From Streptomyces sp. NBC_01463 (GTDB taxonomy: Bacteria; Actinomycetota; Actinomycetes; Streptomycetales; Streptomycetaceae), in assembly GCA_036227345.1 (NCBI GenBank), contig CP109468.1, positions 4,960,001-5,024,000 of the forward strand: a stretch of 64,000 bases of DNA, read 5' to 3'. Position numbers and translations under genes: made by a program. How positions within the stretch are numbered: position 1 is the first letter of the stretch; every line of letters begins with the position of its first letter. Below, one piece after another: positions 53,172 to 62,408 of this stretch. The notes beneath the pieces were generated by a model, which worked only from the letters and a program-made list of their open reading frames with translations, searched no databases and was not told the origin of the DNA.

Positions 53172-54362
53172 TCAGGGCCCCGCGGTCTTCGCCGCCACGC
53201 CCGCCACGCTCTCCACGGCCACCTCGGCGCGCGGCACGGACCGGTCGTCCGCGCTGACGGAGCGGCGCAGCGCCTCATGGAGCCGGGCCGGTGTGAGCAC
53301 GCCCAGGAACCGGCCCTCGCCCTCCTCGTCGATGACCGCGATCCATCCGGCGTCGTGCTGGAGCATGGTGGCGAACGCCTGCTTGAGCGGGGCGCCGACG
53401 GGCAGCCAGGCCTCCATCCGGCGGGCGTGTTCGCGGACCGTGCCCTTGGTGGCGGCGAGCGCGTCACCGGCCGGGATCCAGCCGTGCAGATGGCCGTCGC
53501 CGTCCAGCACCACGGCCCACCGCGCCCCGTCAGCGCGCAGCCGCTCGGTGGCCCTGGCCAGCGGGTCGTCGAGGTGGACGACCGGCGGCCGGTCGAGGTC
53601 GCTCTCCTCGATCGGGGTGACCGAGAGGCGTTTGAGCCCCCGGTCCGCGCCCACGAAGTCCGCGACGTATCCGGTGGCGGGTGCGCCGAGCACGGTGGCG
53701 GGGGAGTCGAACTGCTCGATGGAGCCCTGTCCGTAGACGGCGATACGGTCGCCGAGCCGGACGGCCTCCTCGATGTCGTGCGTGACGAACAGCACGGTCT
53801 TGCGGACCTGGGCCTGAAGCCTCAGGAATTCGTTCTGCAGGCGTTCCCGGACCACCGGGTCGACCGCGCCGAAAGGCTCGTCCATCAGCAGGACCGGCGG
53901 GTCCGCGGCCAATGCGCGTGCCACGCCCACGCGTTGGCGCTGACCTCCGGACAGCTGTTCCGGATATCGGTCGCCATAAACGGAAGGATCGAGTCCGACC
54001 AGATCGAGGAGTTCCGCGGCGCGTGCGCGCCCCTTTCCGCGTTTCCAGCCGAGGAGATGCGGGACGGTCGCGGTGTTCTCGAGAACCGTGCGGTGCGGGA
54101 ACAGGCCGACCTGCTGGATCACATAGCCGATACGGCGCCGCAGCTGGACGGGGTCGATGGCGGATATGTCGTCCCCGTCGAGGAATATCCGTCCCTCGGT
54201 CGGTTCGATCAGCCGGTTCACCATCTTCATGGTGGTCGTCTTGCCGCAGCCCGACGGTCCGACGAGCGTGACCAGTTCGCCCTCGGCGACCTCGAAGGAA
54301 AGGTCGTCGACGGCGGTGGTGCCGTCCGCATACCGCTTGGTGACGTGCTCGAAACGGATCAT
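53172..54362 (-). CDS. Quaternary-amine ABC transporter ATP-binding protein (OpuCA/ProV type) with CBS domains
   Basis: ATPase of 396 residues for uptake of glycine betaine, choline or proline betaine. Walker A GPSGCGKTTT is near residue 36, YVIQQVGLFPHRTV near 80, signature LSGGQRQRVGVARALA near 130, and Walker B VLLMDEPFGAVDP near 150. A CBS pair follows at about 250-380 (DPLARATERLRADGARWAVVLD, then APLKQAFATMLQHDAGWIAVID), usually the ionic-strength sensor. The ATG at 54362 was chosen; an upstream ATG at 54413 has no family support. It is divergent from the permease genes, not in line with them, an unusual layout. Confidence 0.92.
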   Translation of the reverse strand: MIRFEHVTKRYADGTTAVDDLSFEVAEGELVTLVGPSGCGKTTTMKMVNRLIEPTEGRIFLDGDDISAIDPVQLRRRIGYVIQQVGLFPHRTVLENTATVPHLLGWKRGKGRARAAELLDLVGLDPSVYGDRYPEQLSGGQRQRVGVARALAADPPVLLMDEPFGAVDPVVRERLQNEFLRLQAQVRKTVLFVTHDIEEAVRLGDRIAVYGQGSIEQFDSPATVLGAPATGYVADFVGADRGLKRLSVTPIEESDLDRPPVVHLDDPLARATERLRADGARWAVVLDGDGHLHGWIPAGDALAATKGTVREHARRMEAWLPVGAPLKQAFATMLQHDAGWIAVIDEEGEGRFLGVLTPARLHEALRRSVSADDRSVPRAEVAVESVAGVAAKTAGP

Positions 54363-54491
54363 GGTTCCCCATTGTGGAGGGTGTTCTGTGAAGGACATGT
54401 TGCTGGAATACAACGGCCTCGGCGATTGTCAGTGGTCGAGGATAGGCTCGCCGGACATCAGTACGAGAGGGCGACGGGGAGGAGGGGACGG

Positions 54492-55205
54492 ATGGCCGCA
54501 CAGAACTGCCTGGTGACGAACGACTGGATCTGCGGGGAGTATCTGCGCTCCCGGAGCCAGGAGTTGACCGACGCGACGGTCCAGCACATCTGGATCACCG
54601 TGGTCTCGGTGGTGATCGGCGTCGTCGTGGCCTTTCCGCTGGCGCTGCTCGCCCGCCGGAGCAGGCGCTTCGCGGGACCGGTCCTCGGGCTGACCACGGT
54701 GCTCTACACCGTGCCCTCGCTCGCGATGTTCTCGCTGCTGCTGCCCCTGTTCGGGCTCTCCGCGGCGCTCGTCGTCACCGGACTCGTGCTGTATTCGCTG
54801 ACCATCCTCGTGCGGAACATCCTGGCGGGCCTGGAATCGGTCCCGCAGGAGGCCAAGGAGGCCGCCCGGGGCATGGGGTACGGGCCGGCCCGGCTGCTGT
54901 GGGAGGTCGAACTGCCGCTCGCGATGCCCGCGTTGATGGCGGGCGTCCGGATCGCCACGGTGTCCACGATCGCGCTGACGACGGTCGGGTCGATCGTCGG
55001 CCGGGGCGGTCTGGGCAATCTCATCGACGACGCCCTGCCGAGCTTCTTCAAGGCCCAGGTGCTGGCCGCCTCCGTGCTCTGTGTGCTGCTCGCGGTGGTC
55101 GCGGACCTGCTGCTGCTCGGCGTGCAGCGGCTGCTGACCCCCTGGACCCGCATCCGGACCACCCACGACGCCGTGAGCACGGCCGGCACGGCGAAGGCGG
55201 TCTGA
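54492..55205 (+). CDS. Quaternary-amine ABC transporter permease
   Basis: Membrane subunit of 237 residues with about six hydrophobic helices (31-52, 66-92, 98-115, 150-170, 190-215). The ProW/OpuCB signature EAAKEAARGMGYGPARLLWEVELPLAMPALMAGVRIAT holds the EAA loop that contacts the ATPase. GLGNLIDDALPSF near the end is typical. GGGGAGGAGGGG before the ATG at 54492 is a strong ribosome site. It is the first gene of a three-gene unit with the second permease 2 bases after its stop and the binding protein after that. The ATPase is divergently encoded. Confidence 0.92.
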   Translation: MAAQNCLVTNDWICGEYLRSRSQELTDATVQHIWITVVSVVIGVVVAFPLALLARRSRRFAGPVLGLTTVLYTVPSLAMFSLLLPLFGLSAALVVTGLVLYSLTILVRNILAGLESVPQEAKEAARGMGYGPARLLWEVELPLAMPALMAGVRIATVSTIALTTVGSIVGRGGLGNLIDDALPSFFKAQVLAASVLCVLLAVVADLLLLGVQRLLTPWTRIRTTHDAVSTAGTAKAV

Positions 55206-55207
55206 CC

Positions 55208-55882
55208 ATGGGAGTTCTCGGCGAGGCCTGGACCTGGCTCACCACCGGCGCCAACTGGTCGGGGGAGAGCGGGGTGGCCCACCGGCTCGGCGAGCATCTG
55301 TACGTCAGCGGGGTCGCGCTCGCCCTGTCCTGCGCCATCGCGCTGCCCATCGCCCTGTACCTGGGACACATCGGGAAGGGGGGCGCGCTGGCCGTCAACA
55401 TCTCCAACGTGGGCCGGGCGATCCCCGTCTTCGCGGTGCTGGCCCTCTTCATGGTGTCGCCCCTGCGCAACGCGGGATACATACCGACGATCATCGCCCT
55501 GGTGCTGTTCGCCGTGCCGCCGCTGCTGACCAACGCCTACGTCGGGATGACGGAGGTGGACCGTTCGGTGGCGGAGGCCGCGCGGGGGATGGGCATGTCG
55601 GGCGGGCAGCTCTTCGTCCGCGTCGAACTCCCGCTGGCCTACCCGATGATCATGACCGGGCTGCGTTCGGCCGCGGTTCAGGTCGTGGCCACCGCGACGA
55701 TCGCCGCGATGGTCGGACAGGGCGGCCTCGGCCGGATCATCACCGCCGGCTTCAACACGTACAACACCCCGCAGGTGGTCGCGGGCGCCCTCCTGGTCGC
55801 CGTGCTCGCCCTGCTGGTGGAGGCGGCGCTGGTCGCCGTCGACCGGCTGCTGTCACCGCTGCGCCGCCGCCGGACGGCCTGA
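55208..55882 (+). CDS. Second quaternary-amine ABC transporter permease
   Basis: Membrane subunit of 224 residues, paralogous to the preceding permease. It has about five helices (31-55, 60-80, 88-108, 145-165, 185-210) and the EAA loop VAEAARGMGMSGGQLFVRVELPLAYPMIMTGLRSAA. GLGRIITAGFNTYNTPQVVAGALL is typical. It starts at ATG 55208, two bases after the previous stop, so translation is probably coupled. Two permeases with one binding protein match the OpuC layout of Bacillus. Confidence 0.92.
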   Translation: MGVLGEAWTWLTTGANWSGESGVAHRLGEHLYVSGVALALSCAIALPIALYLGHIGKGGALAVNISNVGRAIPVFAVLALFMVSPLRNAGYIPTIIALVLFAVPPLLTNAYVGMTEVDRSVAEAARGMGMSGGQLFVRVELPLAYPMIMTGLRSAAVQVVATATIAAMVGQGGLGRIITAGFNTYNTPQVVAGALLVAVLALLVEAALVAVDRLLSPLRRRRTA

Positions 55883-55954
55883 GCGCCCGGCCACCCACCC
55901 GACAACCCACAACGCTTATCGCATATGGCCTCGTTGCCGTGGACGGAGAACAAC

Positions 55955-56938
55955 ATGAGCAGGACCTCGCGCATAGCCGGCGCGGTCATCGGCATCGTCG
56001 CGCTCGCGGGCTCGCTCGCCGCCTGCGGTGGCGACAGCCTGGAGAAGGACAAGGGCGGATCCGCGTCCGACACGGACAAGGGCTCCGGGAAGAAGGGCTC
56101 GCTCGTCGTCGGCGCCGCGGCCTTCACCGAGTCCAAGGTGCTCGCGGAGCTGTACGCCGGAGTGCTCTCCGACGCCGGATACAGCACGTCGGTCACCACC
56201 GTGAAGAACCGCGAACTCTACGAACCGTCGCTGGAGAAGGGCGAGATCGACGTCGTCCCCGAATACGCGGCGACGATCGCGGAATTCCTCAACGCCAAGG
56301 TGAACGGGGCGAAGGCCGCCGAGTCGAAGCCGGTCGCATCGGGTGACACCGCGGCCACGGTCGCCGCCCTGGAGAAGCTCGCCACTCCGCGCGGGCTGAA
56401 GGTGCTGCCGGCCGGCCAGGCCGTCGACCAGAACGCCTTCGCGGTCACCAAGGAATTCGCCGACAAGAACAAGCTCAAGACCCTTTCGGATCTCGGCGCC
56501 GCCAAGATCAAGGTGAAGATCGCGGCGGGCGACGAGTGCGAGGTGCGGCCGTTCTGCGCACCCGGACTGAAGAAGACGTACGGCATCGACGTCACGGGCA
56601 TCGACCCCAAGGGAGTCGGCACCCCGCAGTCCAAGCAGGCCGTCAAGGACGGGAAGGACCAGCTGGTTCTCACCACCACCACGGACGCGGTCCTGGACAC
56701 CTTCGGCCTGGTCTTCCTGGAGGACGACAAGAAGCTCCAGAACGCGGACAACGTGCTGCCCGTCCTGAATGCCAAGGACGCCGGCGCCCAGGACATCGCC
56801 GACGCTCTCGGCAAGCTCACCTCCGCACTCACCACGCAGGATCTGGCGGAGCTGAACCGCAAGGTCGACGCCGAGCGCGCCAAGCCCGCCGATGTGGCGA
56901 AGGAATACCTTCAGTCGAAGGGCCTGATCAAGAAGTAG
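55955..56938 (+). CDS. Glycine betaine/quaternary-amine substrate-binding lipoprotein
   Basis: Extracellular receptor of 327 residues for the ABC system. The signal peptide ends in the lipobox LAAC near residue 20. An Asp/Gly/Ser/Lys linker follows, then the OpuAC domain (LVVGAAAFTESKVLAELYAGVLSDAGY, IDVVPEYAATIAEFLN, GYGDECEVRPFCAPG-like AGDECEVRPFCAPG, QLVLTTTTDAVLDTFGLVFLEDD). Two cysteines lie close together in DECEVRPFC and may form a disulfide. A GGAG seven bases before the ATG supports 55955. It is the last gene of the three-gene unit. Confidence 0.92.
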   Translation: MSRTSRIAGAVIGIVALAGSLAACGGDSLEKDKGGSASDTDKGSGKKGSLVVGAAAFTESKVLAELYAGVLSDAGYSTSVTTVKNRELYEPSLEKGEIDVVPEYAATIAEFLNAKVNGAKAAESKPVASGDTAATVAALEKLATPRGLKVLPAGQAVDQNAFAVTKEFADKNKLKTLSDLGAAKIKVKIAAGDECEVRPFCAPGLKKTYGIDVTGIDPKGVGTPQSKQAVKDGKDQLVLTTTTDAVLDTFGLVFLEDDKKLQNADNVLPVLNAKDAGAQDIADALGKLTSALTTQDLAELNRKVDAERAKPADVAKEYLQSKGLIKK

Positions 56939-57066
56939 CCCGCGACCGGAACGCGGACCGGAACGCAGGACCGGAACGCAAGGCCGGAATGAGTGATTCA
57001 GGGGCCGTCAGGTAACTGCCGGGGAACAGATTGCCGGGCGGCCCCCCAAGCGGCCCGTACGCACGG

Positions 57067-57072
57067 TAAATT
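57067..57072 (+). promoter_or_regulatory. Predicted -10 hexamer TAAATT, leaderless
   Basis: TAAATT ends seven bases before the ATG at 57080, in an AT-rich spot unusual for this window. Confidence 0.45.
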
Positions 57073-57079
57073 TCAGGCC

Positions 57080-58114
57080 ATGCCACGTGGACGCCATCGC
57101 CATTCGCCACCTCTGCACAGAATCCTTCCGCCTTCGGCCGTCGCCGGGGCCTCGGTCCTCTGTGCCGCGGGAGCCTGGCTGCTCGCCGAGCCGCTGGTCC
57201 TGCGCGGACTGGCCGCCGCCGCGGCCGCCGCCGCCGTCACCGGCGCGTATCTGATGCGCAGCTGGGACCGGGAGGCGGGCCGTCGCGTCGCGGAACTGAC
57301 GCGCGCCCGCGCCAGTGACGAATGGCGCGCCGAGGAGCGCGTGGCGGAACTGGAAGCGGATCTGGAGGAGTCGCGCGAGCTGCGTGCCCGCCTGGAGACG
57401 AAGCTGCGCCGCAAGCGTGTGGAGCTCGCCGGGCTGCGGGGCGAGCACGCCGCGCTGCTGCGGCGGTACGCCACCGCCGAGACCCAGCGCGCCAGCGTGC
57501 TGGAGAGCCGCCGGCAGCTCGCACTGGAGGCGGCCGCGCCGCCCCGCGAACTGCCCGCCGCCCGCAGCACCCCCACCCCTTCCGCCTATCTGCGGGCCGC
57601 CCAGGCGCTGGAGGACCTCTCGCGCAACGGGGCGCTCCAGGAGGCGCGGCGCACCACAGAGCCGGCCAGGAAGCGCGATCTCGCCGAACGCGCCAAGGAG
57701 GCGGAGGAGCCGCAGGGGAAGCACGCGGCGGCCGCGGACCCGCACGGATCCACCGGCCGGCCGGGTGCCGAGCAGCACCGCCGCCCGCAGTCCGCCCTGC
57801 CCGCGGCCCGGCCGGACCGGGCGCTGCCCGCCCCGCGCCCGGTGCAGGCCGCCAGCGCGGTCGTGCCGTACGCGGCGTCCCGCCGTCATCTGGTGCCGCA
57901 GGGCAGCTTCGACTTCTTCGGTACGCAGAAGGCGCACGCCGCGATCGAGTCCGTACAGAACGAGGACCTCGCCGACGTGGTGGGCGAGGAGGCGCTGGCC
58001 GCGCACCGCACGGGCACGGCCGAGAACCGGGCCGTCGGCAAGGTCATCGACCTGACCGCGCACGACGAGACCGAGCAGCTGGACGTGGCGGAGCTGCGCA
58101 GCGCGATCTCCTAG
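57080..58114 (+). CDS. Hypothetical membrane-anchored coiled-coil protein
   Basis: Protein of 344 residues, family not recognised. Two hydrophobic segments are at about 15-55 (AVAGASVLCAAGAWLLAEP, then LAAAAAAAAVTGAYLM). A basic-acidic coiled coil follows at about 60-140, with heptad-like ELTRARA, RVAELEADLEE and RKRVELAGLRGEH stretches. A Pro/Ala-rich region and a C-terminal segment with ASRRHLVPQGSFDFFGTQ (about 270-290) complete it; the latter looks like a short conserved docking motif. It lies between the ABC system and the orphan nuoD and is convergent with nuoD. Confidence 0.78.
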   Translation: MPRGRHRHSPPLHRILPPSAVAGASVLCAAGAWLLAEPLVLRGLAAAAAAAAVTGAYLMRSWDREAGRRVAELTRARASDEWRAEERVAELEADLEESRELRARLETKLRRKRVELAGLRGEHAALLRRYATAETQRASVLESRRQLALEAAAPPRELPAARSTPTPSAYLRAAQALEDLSRNGALQEARRTTEPARKRDLAERAKEAEEPQGKHAAAADPHGSTGRPGAEQHRRPQSALPAARPDRALPAPRPVQAASAVVPYAASRRHLVPQGSFDFFGTQKAHAAIESVQNEDLADVVGEEALAAHRTGTAENRAVGKVIDLTAHDETEQLDVAELRSAIS

Positions 58115-58119
58115 CGGAT

Positions 58120-58146
58120 CCTCGGCGGGCCGGCCGCGCGCCGAGG
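58120..58146. terminator. Hairpin between the hypothetical gene and nuoD
   Basis: CCTCGGCG (58120-58127) pairs perfectly with CGCCGAGG (58139-58146). It sits between two convergent genes. Confidence 0.65.
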
Positions 58147-58151
58147 CCGCC

Positions 58152-59294
58152 CTACTTGTCGATGTCGCCGACGACGAAGAACAGCGAACCGAGAATCGCC
58201 ACCATGTCGGCGACGAGCGTGCCCGGCAGCAGTTCGGTGAGCGCCTGGATGTTGTTGAACGAGGCGGAGCGCAGCTTCAGCCGGTACGGGGTCTTCTCGC
58301 CCTTGGACACCAGGTAGTAGCCGTTGACCCCGAGCGGGTTCTCGGTCCAGGCGTAGGTGTGGCCCTCGGGGGCCTTCAGGACCTTGGGCAGCCGCTGGTT
58401 GATCGGACCGGGCGCCAGGTCGGCCATCCGGTCCAGGCAGGCGTCCGCCAGGTCCAGGGCGTTGTGCGTCTGGTCCAGCAGGCATTCGAACCGGGCCAGG
58501 CAGTCGCCCTCGGTCCGTGTGACGACCTTCAGGGTGTCCCGCAGCTCCCCGTACGCGAGATACGGCTCGTCGCGCCGCAGGTCGAAGTCGACGCCCGAGG
58601 CGCGGGCGATCGGCCCGGACACCCCGTACGCGTGCACCGCCTCGGCCGACAGGACGCCCACCCCGCGGGTCCGGCCGCGGAAGATCTCGTTGCCGAGCAC
58701 CAGCTTGTCGTAGACGTCCATCCGGGACCGTACGGAGGCGACGGCGTCCCGGGCACGGCCGAGCCAGCCCGCCGGGAGGTCCTCCTTGAGCCCGCCGACC
58801 CGGTTGAACATGTAGTGCATCCGGCCGCCGGAGACCTCCTCCATCACGGCCTGGAGCTCCTCGCGCTCCCGGAACGCGTAGAACACCGGGGTGATCCCGC
58901 CGAGTTCCAGCGGGTACGAGCCGAGGAACATCAGGTGGTTGAGGACCCGGTTCAGCTCGGCGAGCAGGGTACGGGTCCAGACCGCGCGCTCCGGGACCTC
59001 CATGGCGAGCATGCGCTCGACGGCCATCACGACGCCCAGTTCGTTGGAGAACGCCGACAGCCAGTCGTGGCGGTTGGCGAGCATCACGATCTGCCGGTAG
59101 TCGCGGGCCTCGAAGAGCTTCTCCGCGCCGCGGTGCATGTAGCCGATGACCGGTTCGGCGTGCTGGATGCGTTCGCCGTCCAGGACGATGCGCAGACGGA
59201 GCACGCCGTGCGTGGAGGGGTGCTGGGGGCCGATGTTGAGCACCATGTCGGTGCTTTCCGCTGCGCCGCCGATGCCGACCGTGGTCTCCGTCAT
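58152..59294 (-). CDS. nuoD: Orphan NADH-quinone oxidoreductase subunit D
   Basis: Paralogue of the 49-kDa subunit of complex I, 380 residues. It keeps [13 protein letters not shown] (about 22-34, with the quinone-site His), [16 protein letters not shown], and the RKP-type C-terminal core through VVGDIDK. The quinone-site tyrosine normally found in a D-Y pair of the RLDYxS motif is Trp here ([14 protein letters not shown], near residue 77). No other nuo genes are nearby. Streptomyces often carry a second nuoD outside the nuo operon, but its job is not known. It is convergent with the hypothetical membrane gene. Confidence 0.93.
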   Translation of the reverse strand: MTETTVGIGGAAESTDMVLNIGPQHPSTHGVLRLRIVLDGERIQHAEPVIGYMHRGAEKLFEARDYRQIVMLANRHDWLSAFSNELGVVMAVERMLAMEVPERAVWTRTLLAELNRVLNHLMFLGSYPLELGGITPVFYAFREREELQAVMEEVSGGRMHYMFNRVGGLKEDLPAGWLGRARDAVASVRSRMDVYDKLVLGNEIFRGRTRGVGVLSAEAVHAYGVSGPIARASGVDFDLRRDEPYLAYGELRDTLKVVTRTEGDCLARFECLLDQTHNALDLADACLDRMADLAPGPINQRLPKVLKAPEGHTYAWTENPLGVNGYYLVSKGEKTPYRLKLRSASFNNIQALTELLPGTLVADMVAILGSLFFVVGDIDK

Positions 59295-59322
59295 GCCGAC
59301 AGTATTGCCTGCGGCCCGGCTT

Positions 59323-59366
59323 CCCGGGGCTCCGCCCCGGACCCCGGCCTCAAACGCCGGCGGGGC
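59323..59366. repeat. Dispersed GC-rich intergenic element, copy B
   Basis: It contains CCCGGGGCTCCGCCCCGG, then CTCAAACGCCGGCGGGGC, the same order as copy A at 2439-2486. The TGA stop codon of the minus-strand methyltransferase (59350-59352) lies inside it, so the last few residues of that protein are encoded by the element. Confidence 0.7.
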
Positions 59367-60357
59367 CGGATACGCCCCCGGGCGGGAGCGGCACCCGATG
59401 CGTCAGCCAGCCGAAGTCGCCCAGGCCGCCCCGGGCCGTGAGTTCAGCCGCCTCGCCCGCCGATGCCAGCGCGCGCACGTAGCGGGCCGGGTCCGTCGAC
59501 GCCAGGGACAGCGGCGGGCGTTCACCGGCCACGCCCAGCTCCCGCAGCGCCTCGCGCTGGGTGCGGATCTCCGCGTCCGGTCCGCCCGCCGCCGCGCACG
59601 CGTCCAGCGCCACGTGCGCGGTGAGGTCGCAGCTGCCGTCCGGCACCGGCGGCACCTCGCGCCCGGCCCGGAAACCGGTCAGCGTGCCGAACGGCGGCCG
59701 CTCCTCCCGTACGTGGCAGTAGTCCACCGCCACCGCGAGCCCGCCGGCCAGCGTGGACACCGCGGCCGCCCACGCCTCGTCGCGCGGGCGGCCGATCTCC
59801 GCCCGGCAGCCCGGCCCCGCCGACGGCCACCAGCGGCGCAGCCACCGCAGGTCGGCCCCGCTCACCGGCTCGCCCAGCCGCTCCGCCCCGTCCGCCGTCC
59901 GCACCTGGACGTACCGCTCGACGCCGTCCTGATCCGTCTCGGCGACCGGCAGCGGCACGTTGTCCAGCCACTCGTTGGCGAACAGCAGCCCCCGCACGCC
60001 CCGCGGCGGCCGCGCGCACCACTCCACCCGTGGGTCCAGGCCGGGCGGGCGGGCCGCGATCTCCACGCCGTACGCCCGTACCGTGAGGTGCTCGCCGCCC
60101 TCGGCAGGCAGTGCCGCGAGCACCCCGGCCAACAGCTCTCCGCGCCCCGCCCCGACGTCCACCAGGTCCACATCGGCGGTCCCGAGTCCGGCGGCCGTCC
60201 GCACCAGCAGCCGGGCGACGGCCGCGGCGAACAGGGGGGAGGCGTGCACGGAGGTGCGGAAGTGTCCCGCGGGCCCTTCCTGGCTCCGGTAGAACCCCTC
60301 GTCCCCGTACAAAGCGGTCTCTGCCGCCTCCTGCCACCCACGCCAGTCATCCGTCAC
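59350..60357 (-). CDS. SAM-dependent methyltransferase of the MidA/NDUFAF7-like (DUF185) family
   Basis: Predicted methyltransferase of 335 residues. It opens [36 protein letters not shown], typical of the family. The SAM motif [18 protein letters not shown] is at about 64-82. [11 protein letters not shown] near 125 is the family's ENWLDN-like second motif, and [21 protein letters not shown] is near 225. In eukaryotes and Dictyostelium, MidA methylates an Arg of the complex I subunit NDUFS2, the NuoD homologue; here it lies next to nuoD, a striking pairing. The GTG at 60357 was chosen by alignment. The stop comes from the repeat at 59323. Confidence 0.88.
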   Translation of the reverse strand: MTDDWRGWQEAAETALYGDEGFYRSQEGPAGHFRTSVHASPLFAAAVARLLVRTAAGLGTADVDLVDVGAGRGELLAGVLAALPAEGGEHLTVRAYGVEIAARPPGLDPRVEWCARPPRGVRGLLFANEWLDNVPLPVAETDQDGVERYVQVRTADGAERLGEPVSGADLRWLRRWWPSAGPGCRAEIGRPRDEAWAAAVSTLAGGLAVAVDYCHVREERPPFGTLTGFRAGREVPPVPDGSCDLTAHVALDACAAAGGPDAEIRTQREALRELGVAGERPPLSLASTDPARYVRALASAGEAAELTARGGLGDFGWLTHRVPLPPGGVSGPAGV

Positions 60358-60440
60358 GTTCCCAAGTCTCCACCTTGGGGAGTACGGTCTCCGGACCTGG
60401 ATCGGCCCTTCGGCTGACCCACGCACCCCTTGCCTTTCCC

Positions 60441-60446
60441 TACGCT
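60441..60446 (+). promoter_or_regulatory. Predicted -10 hexamer TACGCT, leaderless
   Basis: TACGCT ends seven bases before the GTG at 60454, the preferred start of the kinase. Confidence 0.4.
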
Positions 60447-60453
60447 GGGTTAC

Positions 60454-61662
60454 GTGCAGCGCCTCTACGATTTCATCCGCAGACACCCGACGGGCGTCGA
60501 CTGCTTCTGGGCGGTCTTCCTCCTCGGGCTCTCCGGCATGACCATCGTCGTGGGCGATGCCGGCCGCGGCGGCGGCGCCGAGCGCATCGCGGTCGTGCCG
60601 GTCGTCCTCGGTCTCTGCGCCGTCGTGGCGCTGCGCCGCCGGGCACCCGAGAAGATGCTGCTGCTCGCCATCGGGATGGGCGTCGTCCAGCTGGCGTTCG
60701 GGGTCCGCCCGACCGTCGCCAACTTCGCCATGCTGGTGATCACCTTCACCGTGGCCACCGTCGGGGAGCGCTGGGCGTCCCGGCTCGCCCTGGCCTGCAG
60801 TCTGGTTGCGGCGGGTCTCTCCCAGCTGCGCTGGCCGGACGAGTCGCCGCGCGGCTGGGTGGAGTCGGTGTTCGTCGTCGTCGTGATGACGGTGCCGTTC
60901 GTGCTGGCCTGGGTGCTCGGTGACTCGATGCGGACCCGACGGGCCTACTTCGACCAGCTGGAGGAGCGCGCGGCCCGGCTGGAGCGGGAGCGCGAGGCCC
61001 AGTCGAAGGTCGCGGTGGCCGCCGAGCGGGCCCGTATCGCCCGCGAACTCCACGATGTCGTCGCGCACAACGTCTCCGTGATGGTGGTGCAGGCCGACGG
61101 CGCCGCCTACGTGCTGGACGCGGCCCCCGACCAGGCCCGGCAGGCGCTGGAGACCATCTCCAGCACCGGCAGGCAGGCGCTCGCGGAGATGCGGCGGCTG
61201 CTCGGTGTGCTGCGCACGGGGGACACCCGGGAGAGCGGGGAGTACGTCCCGCAGCCCGACGTCGACCAGATCGAGGACCTGATCGACCAGGTCCGGACGG
61301 CCGGTCTGGCCGTCGACTTCAAGATCGAGGGCACCCCGCGCCCGCTGCCCAGCGGCGTCGAGCTGACGGCGTACCGCATCGTGCAGGAGGCCCTGACCAA
61401 CACCCGCAAGCACGGCGGTCCGAACGCGGGGGCCAGCGTGCGGCTGGTCTACTTCGACGACGGGCTCGGCCTGCTGGTGGAGGACGACGGCCGCGGCGCG
61501 GCGCACGAACTGTACGAGGACGGCGGCGCCGACGGCGCGGGCCACGGCATGATCGGTATGCGCGAACGGGTCGGCATGGTCGGCGGCACGCTGGACGCCG
61601 GACCGCGGCCCGGCGGCGGATTCCGGATCAGCGCACTGCTGCCGCTCAAGGCCGCCGGCTAG
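60454..61662 (+). CDS. Sensor histidine kinase, HisKA_3 type
   Basis: Membrane kinase of 402 residues. About four or five hydrophobic segments fill residues 17-155. The phospho-acceptor His is in [24 protein letters not shown] near 200. The ATPase domain shows [17 protein letters not shown] (N box), [10 protein letters not shown], and [16 protein letters not shown] (G boxes). The GTG at 60454 with a TACGCT upstream was preferred to a TTG at 60430. It probably signals to the LuxR regulator encoded 68 bases downstream, likely in one operon. The signal is unknown. Confidence 0.92.
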   Translation: MQRLYDFIRRHPTGVDCFWAVFLLGLSGMTIVVGDAGRGGGAERIAVVPVVLGLCAVVALRRRAPEKMLLLAIGMGVVQLAFGVRPTVANFAMLVITFTVATVGERWASRLALACSLVAAGLSQLRWPDESPRGWVESVFVVVVMTVPFVLAWVLGDSMRTRRAYFDQLEERAARLEREREAQSKVAVAAERARIARELHDVVAHNVSVMVVQADGAAYVLDAAPDQARQALETISSTGRQALAEMRRLLGVLRTGDTRESGEYVPQPDVDQIEDLIDQVRTAGLAVDFKIEGTPRPLPSGVELTAYRIVQEALTNTRKHGGPNAGASVRLVYFDDGLGLLVEDDGRGAAHELYEDGGADGAGHGMIGMRERVGMVGGTLDAGPRPGGGFRISALLPLKAAG

Positions 61663-61730
61663 GCCGCGCACGCCGTGCGGCCGCCCCATCGACCGACCCG
61701 ACCGCAGAACGAACAGGAGACAGGGACCCC

Positions 61731-62405
61731 ATGGCGATCCGCGTGATGCTCGTCGACGACCAGGTGCTGCTGCGCACCGGCTTCCGGATGGTGCTCGCCG
61801 CGCAGCCGGACATGGAGGTCGTCGCCGAGGCGGGCGACGGCGCGGAGGCGATCGAGAACCTCCGTTCCACCGCCGTCGACGTGGTGCTGATGGATGTGCG
61901 CATGCCGAGGCTGGACGGCGTCGAGGCCACCCGCCGCATCTGCGCGCAGCCCGATGCGCCCAAGGTGCTCATCCTGACGACGTTCGACCTCGACGAGTAC
62001 GCCTTCTCCGGGCTGAAGGCCGGGGCCAGCGGCTTCATGCTCAAGGACGTGCCGCCGGGCGAACTGCTCGCCGCGATCCGTTCCGTGCACAGCGGTGACG
62101 CGGTCGTCGCCCCGTCCACCACCCGCCGGCTGCTCGACCGCTTCTCGCCGCTGCTGCCCAGCGGTACGGCCGAACCCCAGCACAAGGACGTCGCCAAGCT
62201 CACCGAACGCGAACGCGAGGTGATGCTGCTGGTCGCCCAGGGCCTGTCGAACGGGGAGATCGCGGGGCGCCTGGTGCTCTCCGAGGCGACCGTGAAGACG
62301 CACGTCGGCCGCATCCTGACCAAGCTGGGCCTGCGCGACCGCGTGCAGGTCGTCGTCCTCGCGTACGAGACCGGGCTGGTGCGCGCCGGCGGCGGGACGG
62401 GCTGA
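61731..62405 (+). CDS. LuxR-family response regulator
   Basis: Output regulator of 224 residues. The receiver begins [18 protein letters not shown], with the phospho-acceptor Asp in [20 protein letters not shown] (about 55) and Lys in [14 protein letters not shown] NarL-type helix-turn-helix occupies about 150-215 ([25 protein letters not shown], then [18 protein letters not shown]). AGGAGACAGGG before the ATG at 61731 is a good ribosome site. It follows its kinase and is followed by a broken P-loop gene three bases after its stop. Confidence 0.95.
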   Translation: MAIRVMLVDDQVLLRTGFRMVLAAQPDMEVVAEAGDGAEAIENLRSTAVDVVLMDVRMPRLDGVEATRRICAQPDAPKVLILTTFDLDEYAFSGLKAGASGFMLKDVPPGELLAAIRSVHSGDAVVAPSTTRRLLDRFSPLLPSGTAEPQHKDVAKLTEREREVMLLVAQGLSNGEIAGRLVLSEATVKTHVGRILTKLGLRDRVQVVVLAYETGLVRAGGGTG

Positions 62406-62408
62406 GCG

